From Enteractinococcus helveticum (GTDB taxonomy: Bacteria; Actinomycetota; Actinomycetes; Actinomycetales; Micrococcaceae), in the NCBI RefSeq assembly GCF_020742345.1, contig NZ_DYXC01000069.1:1-64000 (forward strand): 64,000 nucleotides of DNA, in the 5' to 3' direction. A program made the position numbers and the translations under genes. The notes beneath the pieces are model-generated. The model was not told where the DNA came from, did not search any database, and saw only the letters and a list, made by a program, of their open reading frames with translations. Positions 18,129-26,358 of the stretch are shown here, in pieces; positions within the stretch are counted from its first letter, which is position 1, and the number at the start of each line of letters is the position of its first letter.

Positions 18129-19438
18129 GGCCGAGCCGCCAACATGCGCTCCAGTGCGACCTCGGCATCGGCTGCCACAGTTGGGTCAACCGAAATTTGA
18201 TTCGGGGTCTGACCGGCAACGAGGGCCTCCAATACCCAGGCCAGATAGGCCGGGTGGATGCGGTACATTGTTGAGCACGGACACACTACCGGATCCAGGC
18301 AGAAGATAGTCATCTCTGGGTGTTGGGCTTGCAAGCGGTTGACCAGGTTGATTTCGGTGCCCACGGCAAAAACATCACCGGGTTTGCCGGCTTCGATCGC
18401 TTTGCGGATGTATTCGGTGGAGCCTACGCCGTCAGCGGCTTCGACCACCGGGGCCGGGCATTCCGGGTGCACAATGACCTGAACGTTGTCATAATCTGCA
18501 CGCGCCTTGTCGATCTGGGCGACGGTGAATCGTTTGTGTACCGAACAAAACCCATTCCACAAAATGACTTTGGCATCGATGAGTTGCTGTTGAGTATTGC
18601 CGCCCAGGGGCAAATAGGGGCGCCATAGTGGCATCTGGTCTTCGGTAATGCCCATTGCCTTAGCCGTGTTGCGTCCCAGGTGCTGATCGGGGAAGAAGAT
18701 GACGCGCTTGCCGCGTTCAAAAGCCCATTCCAATACGGTAGTGGCATTTGATGAGGTACATACAATGCCGCCGTTGCGACCACAGAACGCCTTGATCGCA
18801 GCAGAAGAGTTCATATACGTTACCGGGATGAGCTCGGCCTGGTCGTCGGCTGAGGTTCCAAACACGGTGGTGAGCTGTTGCCAGGCCTCTTCAACTTGGT
18901 CAATCGTTGCCATATCAGCCATGGAACAACCGGCCGCCAGGTTTGGCAGGATCACCGACTGGTGGGTTTGTGACAGAATATCGGCGGTTTCTGCCATGAA
19001 GTGGACACCACAGAACACGAATGCTTCAGCTTCTGGATGGTCTTTGGCCGCTTGGGCCAGCATGAAGGAGTCGCCAACAAAATCAGCGTATTTGACGATC
19101 TCATCGCGCTGATAAAAGTGGCCCAGAATTTTCAGGCGATCTCCGAGTGTGGCTTTGGCCGCGGTGATGCGTGCCTCAAGTTCTGCTTCGGAAGCCTGCG
19201 TGTACTCGACTGGAATTGGCCCCTGATGCGGGGTAGTGGGCGGGGCGACGTCGTCGGTTGATGCTCCAGGACCATAACCTTGTTGGCGGTCAATGTGCCA
19301 TGGATCGGTGGTCAATTGACTGTCGCACGTGGTGGTGATGTCTTTGGGAATACCAACGGCGATGGTATCGCCTAATGCGGTGCGCTGGCGCTGTTCGGCA
19401 CTGGCGGCTGAGGCAATGAGATTGGCTACGCTCGTCAT
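18125..19438 (-). CDS. nadA: Quinolinate synthase
   Basis: NadA condenses iminoaspartate with dihydroxyacetone phosphate to quinolinate using a 4Fe-4S cluster. The protein has 437 residues with an N-terminal extension of about 80 residues ahead of the conserved core. Cluster-type cysteines are visible in VFCGVHFMAETAD (Cys143), in GIVCTSSN and in VVCPCSTMYRIHP. It follows the nrtR gene after 36 bases and overlaps nadB by four. Confidence 0.95.
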   Translation of the reverse strand: MTSVANLIASAASAEQRQRTALGDTIAVGIPKDITTTCDSQLTTDPWHIDRQQGYGPGASTDDVAPPTTPHQGPIPVEYTQASEAELEARITAAKATLGDRLKILGHFYQRDEIVKYADFVGDSFMLAQAAKDHPEAEAFVFCGVHFMAETADILSQTHQSVILPNLAAGCSMADMATIDQVEEAWQQLTTVFGTSADDQAELIPVTYMNSSAAIKAFCGRNGGIVCTSSNATTVLEWAFERGKRVIFFPDQHLGRNTAKAMGITEDQMPLWRPYLPLGGNTQQQLIDAKVILWNGFCSVHKRFTVAQIDKARADYDNVQVIVHPECPAPVVEAADGVGSTEYIRKAIEAGKPGDVFAVGTEINLVNRLQAQHPEMTIFCLDPVVCPCSTMYRIHPAYLAWVLEALVAGQTPNQISVDPTVAADAEVALERMLAARP

Positions 19439-19474
19439 GAGACTCCTTGAAGGAAAGACAATTTTCGTGGGCTA

Positions 19475-20335
19475 TTACTGTTCGGGCTGGTCTTTGAATC
19501 GGTACAGTCTGGCAGGCCGGTGTGGGGTGCCTTGTTCTACTCGGCCGGTATCTACCAGTTGTCCCTGGGCCAACATGTCGCGTCGGAAATTTGCTGGATC
19601 GATCTGTTCGCCAAGAATGGCTTCATGCACGCGGCGCATCTGGGCCAGAGTGAATTCTTCACCTAAGAATCGGTGGGCGACCATGGAATATGCGGTGCGC
19701 TGACGTAGTCGCCACACCGCATAATCGATGATGTCGGCGTGATCAAAGGCAAGATGTGGTAGGCGGTCGATGGAAAACCAGGCGACGTTGGCATCGGCTG
19801 AGGAGATGAGCGCCTGAGAGAATTCCGTGACCGCATCTTGGGTTGCCGAGGCGACGTCACCGGCTACATCACGTGAAGATTCGGTTGTCGGTGGGATACG
19901 GAGCTCAAGCTGTCCATAGAGCCCCCAATAGGCCACTGTGACGAGGCGCTGGGCGGTAGCCGACCGGGTTGTCGCGCCGAAGGTATAGAGCTGTTCGAGG
20001 TAGCCGGGGGAGCGCAATACGGCCTCATGTAGGGTGCGTGCCGCTGTCTGGTCGAGATCTTCATCCCAGGGGATCGGGCCACCGGGTAGTGCCCAACGCC
20101 CCGCGAAGGGCGGGCGAGTCCGTCGCACCAGTGGAATCCATAGCGTGGTCAGGTTTTCTTCGCGGGCTCCCTCGCGTCCAGCGTATTCACCCCAGGTGGA
20201 GATCACTTCACCAGAACTTGGATCAGCAATATTTGCATCCACCGGTGGATGGATGGCAAACGCGACGGTCGACACCGCGACTGCCGGTGGCATGAACCGA
20301 CGCTCGGAAGCGCTCGGAGCCGAAAGATTCACCAC
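19475..20335 (-). CDS. nrtR: NrtR-like NUDIX transcriptional regulator of NAD synthesis
   Basis: A 286-residue protein with an N-terminal NUDIX fold (about 20-190) and a C-terminal winged-helix part (about 205-280, including FTLAQMRRVHEAILGEQID and FRRDMLAQGQL), the domain order of NrtR. In NrtR the NUDIX site senses ADP-ribose or related NAD metabolites and releases DNA. Here the NUDIX box is degenerate: GGPIPWDEDLDQTAARTLHE lacks the REXXEE core, common in regulators that bind but do not hydrolyse. The start is one of two tandem GTG codons at 20335 and 20332. It is the first gene of its own operon, so autoregulation with nadABC is likely. Confidence 0.85.
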   Translation of the reverse strand: MVNLSAPSASERRFMPPAVAVSTVAFAIHPPVDANIADPSSGEVISTWGEYAGREGAREENLTTLWIPLVRRTRPPFAGRWALPGGPIPWDEDLDQTAARTLHEAVLRSPGYLEQLYTFGATTRSATAQRLVTVAYWGLYGQLELRIPPTTESSRDVAGDVASATQDAVTEFSQALISSADANVAWFSIDRLPHLAFDHADIIDYAVWRLRQRTAYSMVAHRFLGEEFTLAQMRRVHEAILGEQIDPANFRRDMLAQGQLVDTGRVEQGTPHRPARLYRFKDQPEQ

Positions 20336-20368
20336 ACAGGTACCTCGTTGCGATAGAAACTGAACAAA

Positions 20369-20401
20369 ACTTACTTAAAGTCAAACTGACTTTAAGTAAG
20401 T
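20369..20401. promoter_or_regulatory. NrtR operator, 33-bp perfect palindrome
   Basis: Arms TTACTTAAAGTCA and TGACTTTAAGTAA flank a three-base centre AAC, with two further paired bases on each side. It ends 34 bases before the nrtR start. On the minus strand a TTGACT hexamer lies in the palindrome and could be the -35 element, so bound repressor would block the nrtR-nadABC promoter. The AAAGTCA half-site form agrees with NrtR sites; binding is inferred. Confidence 0.8.
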
Positions 20402-20950
20402 ATGAGCTGTCTCTCAGGGAATTGTCAAACAGGTATTCGGTGTTAGTGCAGAAAAAGCGCGTAGAAGTGTTGACGGCGTGCAGGTGAGATGACAGGAAAT
20501 TTCTGAAACCGTGCTTTCAGTGGCCTGGGAAACCCCTTGCCCTTTTTGTTGCAGTGTCGCCGTATCGTCAGGCGCAGCACCGCCGGCTGTATCGTGCCCG
20601 GTATGCGGTCACTAGCCTTTGTGGCGCGGGTGGATATGGCAGGCTCATCTGGTTCTGCTGGTGGTCCCAGTGAAATAAGCTTTGCGGCCGCCGGGCACGC
20701 TCGGAACGCGGTGTCCGGACGACGTGCATTCAGTAACGTTGCAGCACCAGTCGTCCAAAGGGGAAGGTGCATCGTGGGTAGAACTGTGTGACAAGTTCAG
20801 GTTGGGTGGTCTTGTGGCGACGGGCGGTTTGTGGAGTCTTCTCCAACGCGCCAATTCATCGTGAGAGGAAAGCTGTCGGGCCGGCTCTTTGAGTGCATCA
20901 GCCACTGTCAAAATTTGTGTTGCTGGAGGCTGGTTGCGAACATGCGGTAA
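20402..20950. other. Long intergenic stretch without a supported gene
   Basis: About 550 bases lie between the divergent nrtR and bioB promoters. Short open frames exist on both strands (for example a plus frame at 20537-20791) but have no good start sites and no family resemblance. No tRNA, 4.5S RNA, RNase P RNA or tmRNA core motif was seen. Confidence 0.5.
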
Positions 20951-20992
20951 TTGACAATGGCTGAACACTGTTCAATCATTGAACAGTGTTCA
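20951..20992 (+). promoter_or_regulatory. bioB promoter with double BioQ-type operator
   Basis: A consensus -35 TTGACA (20951-20956) is followed after 17 bases by a weak -10, AATCAT (20974-20979). Two 13-bp palindromes, TGAACACTGTTCA (20962-20974) and TGAACAGTGTTCA (20980-20992), lie over the spacer, -10 and start. Each fits TGAAC-N3-GTTCA, close to the BioQ site described in Corynebacterium. Their centres are 18 bases apart, about 1.7 helix turns. The expected transcription start coincides with the GTG of bioB. Confidence 0.7.
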
Positions 20993-22191
20993 ATAACTTT
21001 TTTGATATCGCTGAGCGTTCCTGCGCAGGCGAGCCCGCTACGGCGGATGAAGCCCTAGGCGTCCTAAAATCGACCGACAACGAACTGCTGGAACTTGTTG
21101 CGGCAACCTCCAAAGTACGTCGAAAATACTTTGGAAATAAGGTGAAAATTAACTATTTGGTGAACATCAAATCTGGACTCTGCCCAGAAGACTGTGGGTA
21201 TTGTTCGCAGCGATTAGGGTCAGACACTGATGTTCTGAAATATCCTTGGTTGCCTTCCAAAGAAGCGCAACGTCAGGCAGAATTCGGTTTGTCTGGTGGC
21301 GCATCGAGGGTCTGCCTGGTGGCGTCGGGTCGTGGCCCGTCCAATCGTGACGTCAAGAAGGTCTCCGAGATGGTCACGTCGATCAAGGTCAATAATCCGG
21401 GAGTCGAAGTGTGTGCCTGCTTAGGGTTCTTAAAAGACGGTCAGGCCGAGACACTCAAGGCAGCCGGTGTTGATGCGTATAACCATAACCTCAACACCGC
21501 AGAATCGTACTATCCCAGCATCTGTTCCTCACATACATTCGCAGACCGTGTAGATACTGTGACACGAGCACGCAGCGCTGGACTGTCTCCGTGTTCCGGG
21601 TTAATCGTGGGGATGGGCGAAACCGATGAGCAGGTCGTTGAAGCCATACAGTCCTTACAAGCTGTGGATTCCGACTCAATCCCCGTGAACTTCTTGATCC
21701 CATTTGATGACACACCGATGGCCGGCACGTACGAACTGTCTGCGCAGCAAGCCATGCGCATTCTATGCGCCGTTCGACTCATGTGCCCCGACAGTGAGCT
21801 GCGGATTGCCGGTGGGCGAGAAATGCACTTGCGCAGCTGGCAACCATTAAGTCTGCATGTGGTTAACTCAATCTTTTTAGGTGACTACCTCACTGTCGAA
21901 GGACAAACCGCTGAAGCCGATCTAGACATGATCGTCGAAGGTGGTTTCGACATTGTGGGAGCACAGGAAACTGCCGCCGAACTGCGAGACAGAGTTCGAG
22001 CCCATCGTTCAGCGCGCTGGGCAGTTCTCCACCCAGAAAGCACAGACCAGATCCCAAGTCACGACGAGACGGCAAATGCAACGCTCCCCTGTGGTAAGAG
22101 TCAACCGCTAGCAGCAGGCTCCACATCAGACGTCACCATTCCGGTGATTCGCCGTCGTGGGGCCGGGACTGAAGCGGCACCCAATGCTTGA
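20986..22191 (+). CDS. bioB: Biotin synthase
   Basis: BioB is a radical SAM enzyme that inserts sulfur into dethiobiotin. The 4Fe-4S cysteines are Cys66, Cys70 and Cys73 in GLCPEDCGYCSQ, and the 2Fe-2S site region with its arginine appears in ELRIAGGREMHL. At 401 residues it has the long C-terminal tail of actinobacterial BioB, ending in RRRGAGTEAAPNA. The GTG at 20986 lies inside the second operator half and at the expected transcription start, so the mRNA may be leaderless. No bioA, bioD or bioF is nearby, and the small auxiliary protein BsaP often found with this BioB type is not adjacent. Confidence 0.93.
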   Translation: MFNNFFDIAERSCAGEPATADEALGVLKSTDNELLELVAATSKVRRKYFGNKVKINYLVNIKSGLCPEDCGYCSQRLGSDTDVLKYPWLPSKEAQRQAEFGLSGGASRVCLVASGRGPSNRDVKKVSEMVTSIKVNNPGVEVCACLGFLKDGQAETLKAAGVDAYNHNLNTAESYYPSICSSHTFADRVDTVTRARSAGLSPCSGLIVGMGETDEQVVEAIQSLQAVDSDSIPVNFLIPFDDTPMAGTYELSAQQAMRILCAVRLMCPDSELRIAGGREMHLRSWQPLSLHVVNSIFLGDYLTVEGQTAEADLDMIVEGGFDIVGAQETAAELRDRVRAHRSARWAVLHPESTDQIPSHDETANATLPCGKSQPLAAGSTSDVTIPVIRRRGAGTEAAPNA

Positions 22192-22455
22192 AACCCAGCA
22201 GCAACCCTGATGGCACCAGAGCGCAAGCACGTGGGGCACCGATGTACCTGGCTTGGAGTTGGATGAGACCCGGGAAGCGTGGCAGCAACTGGTGCCTGTA
22301 GCCTGAGCCCCAGGTTTCCGGCATCGTTGAGCTGTCGCACGACCTTGTAGGGTCTGTGATGGGTGCATCGTTGATTGCTGCGGAATTGCCGACCTTTCAA
22401 AGACCCCCGAACCTCGTTACGGTTAAGCAGAAACCCAATCGATAGGAGCGAATTC

Positions 22456-22977
22456 ATGAGCAACCTACAAGGACGTCGCGTAGCTTTTCTGGTCACCAAT
22501 GGTTATGAGCCTTCTGAATTGTATTCGCCGTGGGACACCGTGGTCGAAAACGGTGGAGAAGCCGTCCTGGTCTCGCCTGAGTCCGACGCGGTATCCGGGA
22601 AGGATCACTCTCAAAAAGTCGACGTTAATGTTGCGGAAGCCAACGCCGACGAGTTTGATGCACTCGTTCTTCCCGGAGGAACGAAAAACGCTGACCAGTT
22701 GCGGATGAATAACGATGCCGTGAAATTCACCAAGGCATTCTTTGAAGCAAATAAAACGGTTGCATCGATCTGTCACGCGGCCTGGATGCTAGCTGAAGCA
22801 GACGTCGCCCAAGGGCGTAATATGACCAGCTACCCAAGCCTACAAACCGATCTGCGCAATGCCGGGGCGCATTGGTCTGATGAAGAACTCGTGGTGGATG
22901 GCAACCTCATCACATCCCGTACTCCGAAGGACCTGCCGGCCTTCAATGAAGCCATCGTCAATAAACTGACTGAGTAA
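22456..22977 (+). CDS. DJ-1/PfpI-family protein
   Basis: From the ATG at 22456 (TAGGAGCG upstream) it has 173 residues. The nucleophile elbow ASICHAAWML places Cys106 next to His107, and Glu18 lies in NGYEPSE. This Cys-His plus Glu arrangement is that of PfpI/YhbO proteins, reported as stress-linked deglycase, protease or chaperone activities; which applies here is unknown. It is a single-gene unit between bioB and a strong terminator. Confidence 0.88.
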   Translation: MSNLQGRRVAFLVTNGYEPSELYSPWDTVVENGGEAVLVSPESDAVSGKDHSQKVDVNVAEANADEFDALVLPGGTKNADQLRMNNDAVKFTKAFFEANKTVASICHAAWMLAEADVAQGRNMTSYPSLQTDLRNAGAHWSDEELVVDGNLITSRTPKDLPAFNEAIVNKLTE

Positions 22978-22988
22978 TCAGCAACAGC

Positions 22989-23039
22989 AAGCGATATTGC
23001 GGTGGGAGCGAAATTTTTGTTTACATCACAATATCGCTT
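22989..23039 (+). terminator. Terminator after the DJ-1/PfpI gene
   Basis: The arms AAGCGATATTG and CAATATCGCTT pair perfectly, and five more pairs with two G-U continue inward, around an AT-rich loop. It begins 12 bases after the stop codon. Confidence 0.75.
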
Positions 23040-23105
23040 TCTAGGGAACACCACCCCTCAGGCACGTGCTGCCATGGTTGTGAGGTGATGCGTCATAATG
23101 GAGAC

Positions 23106-23537
23106 ATGACTTCATCTGAGCAGTCCAAACGTTCATCGCGGGTCGGCAAACTCTTCGGGCTTGCCGCGCTTGCTGTTGCCGGCGTCGTTGTTGGAACCTA
23201 TGTGGCAAATATGATTCGCAAAGATCGCACGCATGAGAATCTTTGGGGGCAACTGCCCGCTGACACTCAAATTCCAGAAGAACTCGCCTCGGGCGATCAT
23301 CTCGACGCCGCAGATTTGGAAGAAGCCGTCACGACATCGGCAATTACCCATGACGTCGCTGGACATGACATTGAAGATCAGGCAGAACCAACCGTGGGCA
23401 TGGCGTTAGAAGCGCGCACGGTGGAGGAACTCTACGAGCTGGCAAAGCAACACGACATCCCCGGACGGTCGAACATGCGCAAAGCGCAGCTCATTGCGTC
23501 CCTGCGTGACGCTGGGGTCTGCGAGGCCTCTGGTTAA
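23106..23537 (+). CDS. Membrane-anchored protein with SAP/Rho-N-like C-terminal helix pair
   Basis: From the ATG at 23106 it has 143 residues. A basic N-terminus leads to one membrane helix near 17-37 (LFGLAALAVAGVVVGTYVAN), an acidic middle, and a C-terminal segment near 105-140, TVEELYELAKQHDIPGRSN then RKAQLIASLRDAG, which has the LYxxAKxxxIxGRSxMxKxxLI pattern of Rho N-terminal/SAP-like domains. These helix pairs bind nucleic acid or protein in other contexts. The role is unknown; a single gene. Confidence 0.7.
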   Translation: MTSSEQSKRSSRVGKLFGLAALAVAGVVVGTYVANMIRKDRTHENLWGQLPADTQIPEELASGDHLDAADLEEAVTTSAITHDVAGHDIEDQAEPTVGMALEARTVEELYELAKQHDIPGRSNMRKAQLIASLRDAGVCEASG

Positions 23538-23638
23538 TATCCGGTTTGGTGACAACGTTTTGTCACTCAACGCGGCCTAATTCGGAATTTGTAGCCAAAT
23601 GTGGCACAATGTTTCAGGTGCTGATGATCAATCAGTGA

Positions 23639-23709
23639 TCCGCCCTGGTGTAATGGCAGCACGCCAGCCTTTGGAGCTGTGTGGTCTAGGTTCGAATCCT
23701 AGGGGCGGA
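23639..23709 (+). tRNA. tRNA-Gln (anticodon UUG)
   Basis: A 71-base cloverleaf: acceptor TCCGCCC with GGGCGGA, a D-arm, anticodon loop CTTTGGA with anticodon TTG at 23671-23673, and T-arm CTAGG-TTCGAAT-CCTAG. CCA is not encoded. The top pair of the anticodon stem (C27 opposite U43) is mismatched, where actinobacterial tRNA-Gln usually has A-U. It precedes glmU. Confidence 0.95.
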
Positions 23710-23763
23710 ACTGCCGCATCGCGGTTGAGAAAATAGTGTCTTACGATCAAAGGTGAGATTTCC

Positions 23764-25218
23764 TTGAATTCTTCTTCTCCCGCGGCTGTCATCGTGCTGG
23801 CCGCAGGCGCCGGCACTCGAATGAAATCCTCGCTTCCCAAAGTACTCCACTCCATTGGTGGTCGTTCTTTGGTTGGTCATGCGCTAGATGCGGCTGTCAG
23901 TCTCAAACCAGAACATCTCGTGGCTGTAGTGCGCCATGAACGCGAACGCGTCGTGGAACACCTGCTGGCACATAATGCGGACCTTGTCATTGCTGATCAA
24001 GACGAGATCCCAGGTACCGGCCGGGCCGTGGAACAGGGTCTGGAAGCTATCGGCTCAGTTACCGGAACCGTCGTTGTGACATACGGCGATGTGCCACTTT
24101 TGACCCCTGAAACACTCAATGCGTTAGTTACCGAACACCAGAACGCCGGAAATGCAGTAACGGTATTGAGCGCCGACGTTCCGGATGCTACTGGCTACGG
24201 GCGGATTGTGCGCGACGACAGTGGTCTTGTGACACAGATTGTCGAGCACAAAGACGCCCTAAAAATCGCCGAAGAAACCGGCGACAGCACACTGGTGGAT
24301 ATCACTGAAATTAATTCCGGTATCTACGCTTTCGACGGCAAGATCCTGTCCCAAAGCTTGGCACAGGTGACTACAGAGAACGTCCAAGGCGAGAAATACC
24401 TCACCGACGTGCTGGAACTTGCCCGCGAAGCAGGCGGCCGTGTTGCCGCGTACGTGACAGATGATCTGATGGAAGTCGAAGGCGTCAATGATCGCGTTCA
24501 GTTAGCGACCCTCGGCGCCGAACTGAACCGACGCGTCACGCAACGCTGGATGCGTTCCGGGGTCACCATTATCGACCCGTCCACCACCTGGATTGATGTT
24601 GACGTCGAACTGGCCCAGGACGTCACGATTAAACCCAACACGCAGTTGCACGGTACAACCACCATTGCCACTGGTGCCACGATTGGTCCCGACACCACGC
24701 TCCACGACGTTCAAGTCGGTGAAAATGCTACCGTCCGTCGAACAGAAGCCACCCAGGCGAAGATCGGACCAAATGCCAACGTTGGACCATTCACCTATAT
24801 CCGTCCCGGCACGGTCCTGGGCGAGCACGGCAAAATCGGTGCCTTCTACGAGACCAAAAACGTCAATATTGGCCGCGGGGCAAAACTGTCGCACTTGGGC
24901 TATGCCGGCGACGCTGACATCGGCGAAAATACTAATATCGGGTGTGGCAACATTACTGCCAACTACGACGGCGTCAACAAACACCGCACCACAATCGGTG
25001 CTGAAGTTCGTACCGGATCCAACACCGTCTTCACCGCTCCTGTCGAGATTGGCGATGGCGCCTACACCGCCGCCGGAGCAGTTGTACGGAAGAACGTACC
25101 ACCTGGTGCACTGACAATGAATGCTGTGGACCAGCGCATCATCGAAGACTGGGTTCTGGAACGTCGCGCCGGTTCTGCTGCAGCCGAAGCCGCTCAGAAA
25201 GCACGCGACAAATCATAA
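23764..25218 (+). CDS. glmU: Bifunctional UDP-N-acetylglucosamine pyrophosphorylase / glucosamine-1-phosphate N-acetyltransferase
   Basis: GlmU acetylates glucosamine-1-phosphate and then uridylylates it to UDP-GlcNAc for the cell wall. The N-terminal uridyltransferase has LAAGAGTRMKSSLPK at 12-25 with Lys25; the C-terminal half is a left-handed beta-helix built of hexapeptide repeats such as IGPNANVGPFTYI, with the acetyltransferase region GYAGDADIGENTNIGCG. Its 484 residues are usual for actinobacteria. The start is TTG at 23764 after AAAGGTGAG. It is followed by prs, a common pair. Confidence 0.95.
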   Translation: MNSSSPAAVIVLAAGAGTRMKSSLPKVLHSIGGRSLVGHALDAAVSLKPEHLVAVVRHERERVVEHLLAHNADLVIADQDEIPGTGRAVEQGLEAIGSVTGTVVVTYGDVPLLTPETLNALVTEHQNAGNAVTVLSADVPDATGYGRIVRDDSGLVTQIVEHKDALKIAEETGDSTLVDITEINSGIYAFDGKILSQSLAQVTTENVQGEKYLTDVLELAREAGGRVAAYVTDDLMEVEGVNDRVQLATLGAELNRRVTQRWMRSGVTIIDPSTTWIDVDVELAQDVTIKPNTQLHGTTTIATGATIGPDTTLHDVQVGENATVRRTEATQAKIGPNANVGPFTYIRPGTVLGEHGKIGAFYETKNVNIGRGAKLSHLGYAGDADIGENTNIGCGNITANYDGVNKHRTTIGAEVRTGSNTVFTAPVEIGDGAYTAAGAVVRKNVPPGALTMNAVDQRIIEDWVLERRAGSAAAEAAQKARDKS

Positions 25219-25223
25219 GTTTT

Positions 25224-25260
25224 CCAACAGACTGTTGGAGGACTGTAGGACGATCTACAG
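25224..25260 (+). promoter_or_regulatory. Two adjacent inverted repeats in the glmU-prs gap
   Basis: CCAACAG-A-CTGTTGG (25224-25238) is a near-perfect palindrome with a one-base centre, and CTGTAG-GACGAT-CTACAG (25243-25260) follows after four bases. The first is too tight for an RNA loop and suits a protein site; the second could be either. They sit 43-79 bases before the prs start. Confidence 0.45.
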
Positions 25261-25302
25261 TTAGAACAACAAAACACGCCGTACGTTCTAGGGAGAACTT
25301 GG

Positions 25303-26283
25303 TTGAGCGAAATCGTCACCAATGAGAACAAAAAACTCGTGTTAGCCTCGGGTCGCGCACACCCAGAGCTTGCCGCAGAAATCGCTGAACACCTGGGCAC
25401 CGAGTTGTTGCCGTTGGATGCTTACGATTTTGCAAACGGTGAAATGTACGTCCGCCCCGGAGAATCTGTTCGCGGTAAAGACGTATTCATCATCCAAGCT
25501 CACCCGGCACCGATGAATAATTGGGTCATGGAACAGCTGCTGCTGTGCGATGCCATGAAACGCGCCTCTGCACGTCGCATCACCGTGGTTTCGCCGTTCT
25601 ACCCCTACGCCCGCCAGGATAAGAAAGGCCGCGGACGCGAACCAATTTCGGCTCGCATGATCGCTGACCTGTACCTGGCAACCGGTGCCAACCGGATTAT
25701 GTCCATGGACCTGCATACCTCGCAGATCCAGGGTTTCTTCGACGGTCCGGTCGATCACCTATTCGCCTTCCCCATCCTGGCCGATTACATTCGAGGCCGT
25801 GTGGACGTCGACAACGTCACCGTGGTCTCCCCAGACACCGGTCGGGTACGCGTAGCAGAACAATGGGCCGAACGCCTCGGCGGAGCACCACTGGCATTCG
25901 TCCATAAATCTCGTGACCTCAGCCAGCCAAATAAGGCTGAATCCAAAACTGTGGTCGGTGAAGTCGAAGGTCGCGTCTGTGTGCTCATCGATGACATGAT
26001 CGACACCGGAGGCACAATTGCCGGTGCAGTGAAAATCCTAAAAGAAGCCGGTGCAGCAGAAGTCATCATTGCCGCCACCCACGCCGTCTTCTCAGACCCG
26101 GCAGCAGAACGCCTAGCAAACTCTGGAGCCTCGGAAGTCGTGGTTACCAACACCCTGCCACTTCCAGAAGAAAGGCGTTTCGACAACCTCACTGTGCTGT
26201 CAGTTGCCCCAATCTTGGCCAATGCCATTCGCGAGGTATTCGAAGACGGCTCCGTGACCAGCCTGTTTGACGGTAACGCCTAA
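25303..26283 (+). CDS. prs: Ribose-phosphate pyrophosphokinase (PRPP synthetase)
   Basis: The enzyme makes PRPP from ribose-5-phosphate and ATP for purine, pyrimidine, histidine, tryptophan and NAD synthesis. The 326 residues carry the flexible ATP loop YARQDKKGRGREPIS, the metal-binding DLHTSQIQGFF and the PRPP loop VLIDDMIDTGGTI. The start is TTG at 25303 after AGGGAGAA. Its product is also the substrate of NadC, encoded 9 kb away. Confidence 0.95.
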   Translation: MSEIVTNENKKLVLASGRAHPELAAEIAEHLGTELLPLDAYDFANGEMYVRPGESVRGKDVFIIQAHPAPMNNWVMEQLLLCDAMKRASARRITVVSPFYPYARQDKKGRGREPISARMIADLYLATGANRIMSMDLHTSQIQGFFDGPVDHLFAFPILADYIRGRVDVDNVTVVSPDTGRVRVAEQWAERLGGAPLAFVHKSRDLSQPNKAESKTVVGEVEGRVCVLIDDMIDTGGTIAGAVKILKEAGAAEVIIAATHAVFSDPAAERLANSGASEVVVTNTLPLPEERRFDNLTVLSVAPILANAIREVFEDGSVTSLFDGNA

Positions 26284-26301
26284 CCCGTTAGCTTTTTCGC
26301 A

Positions 26302-26334
26302 TTTGACCGCTGCCAGTTTGTGGTCGCGGTCAAA
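26302..26334 (+). terminator. Hairpin after prs
   Basis: Arms TTTGACCGC and GCGGTCAAA pair perfectly over nine bases, 18 bases after the prs stop, with a short inner helix possible. No clear T-run follows. Confidence 0.6.
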
Positions 26335-26358
26335 TTCGTTAAAGCCATATACCAGTGC

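Noticed and set aside
20537..20791. Plus-strand open frame of 84 codons in the nrtR-bioB gap
   Set aside because: No start signal, composition like a chance frame, and overlapping open frames on the other strand.
22101..22499. Minus-strand open frame with a CPTC motif after bioB, considered as the biotin synthase auxiliary protein BsaP
   Set aside because: It lies opposite the bioB end, lacks the CGxCGRxMxVQVRPDGW pattern of BsaP and has no ribosome binding site.
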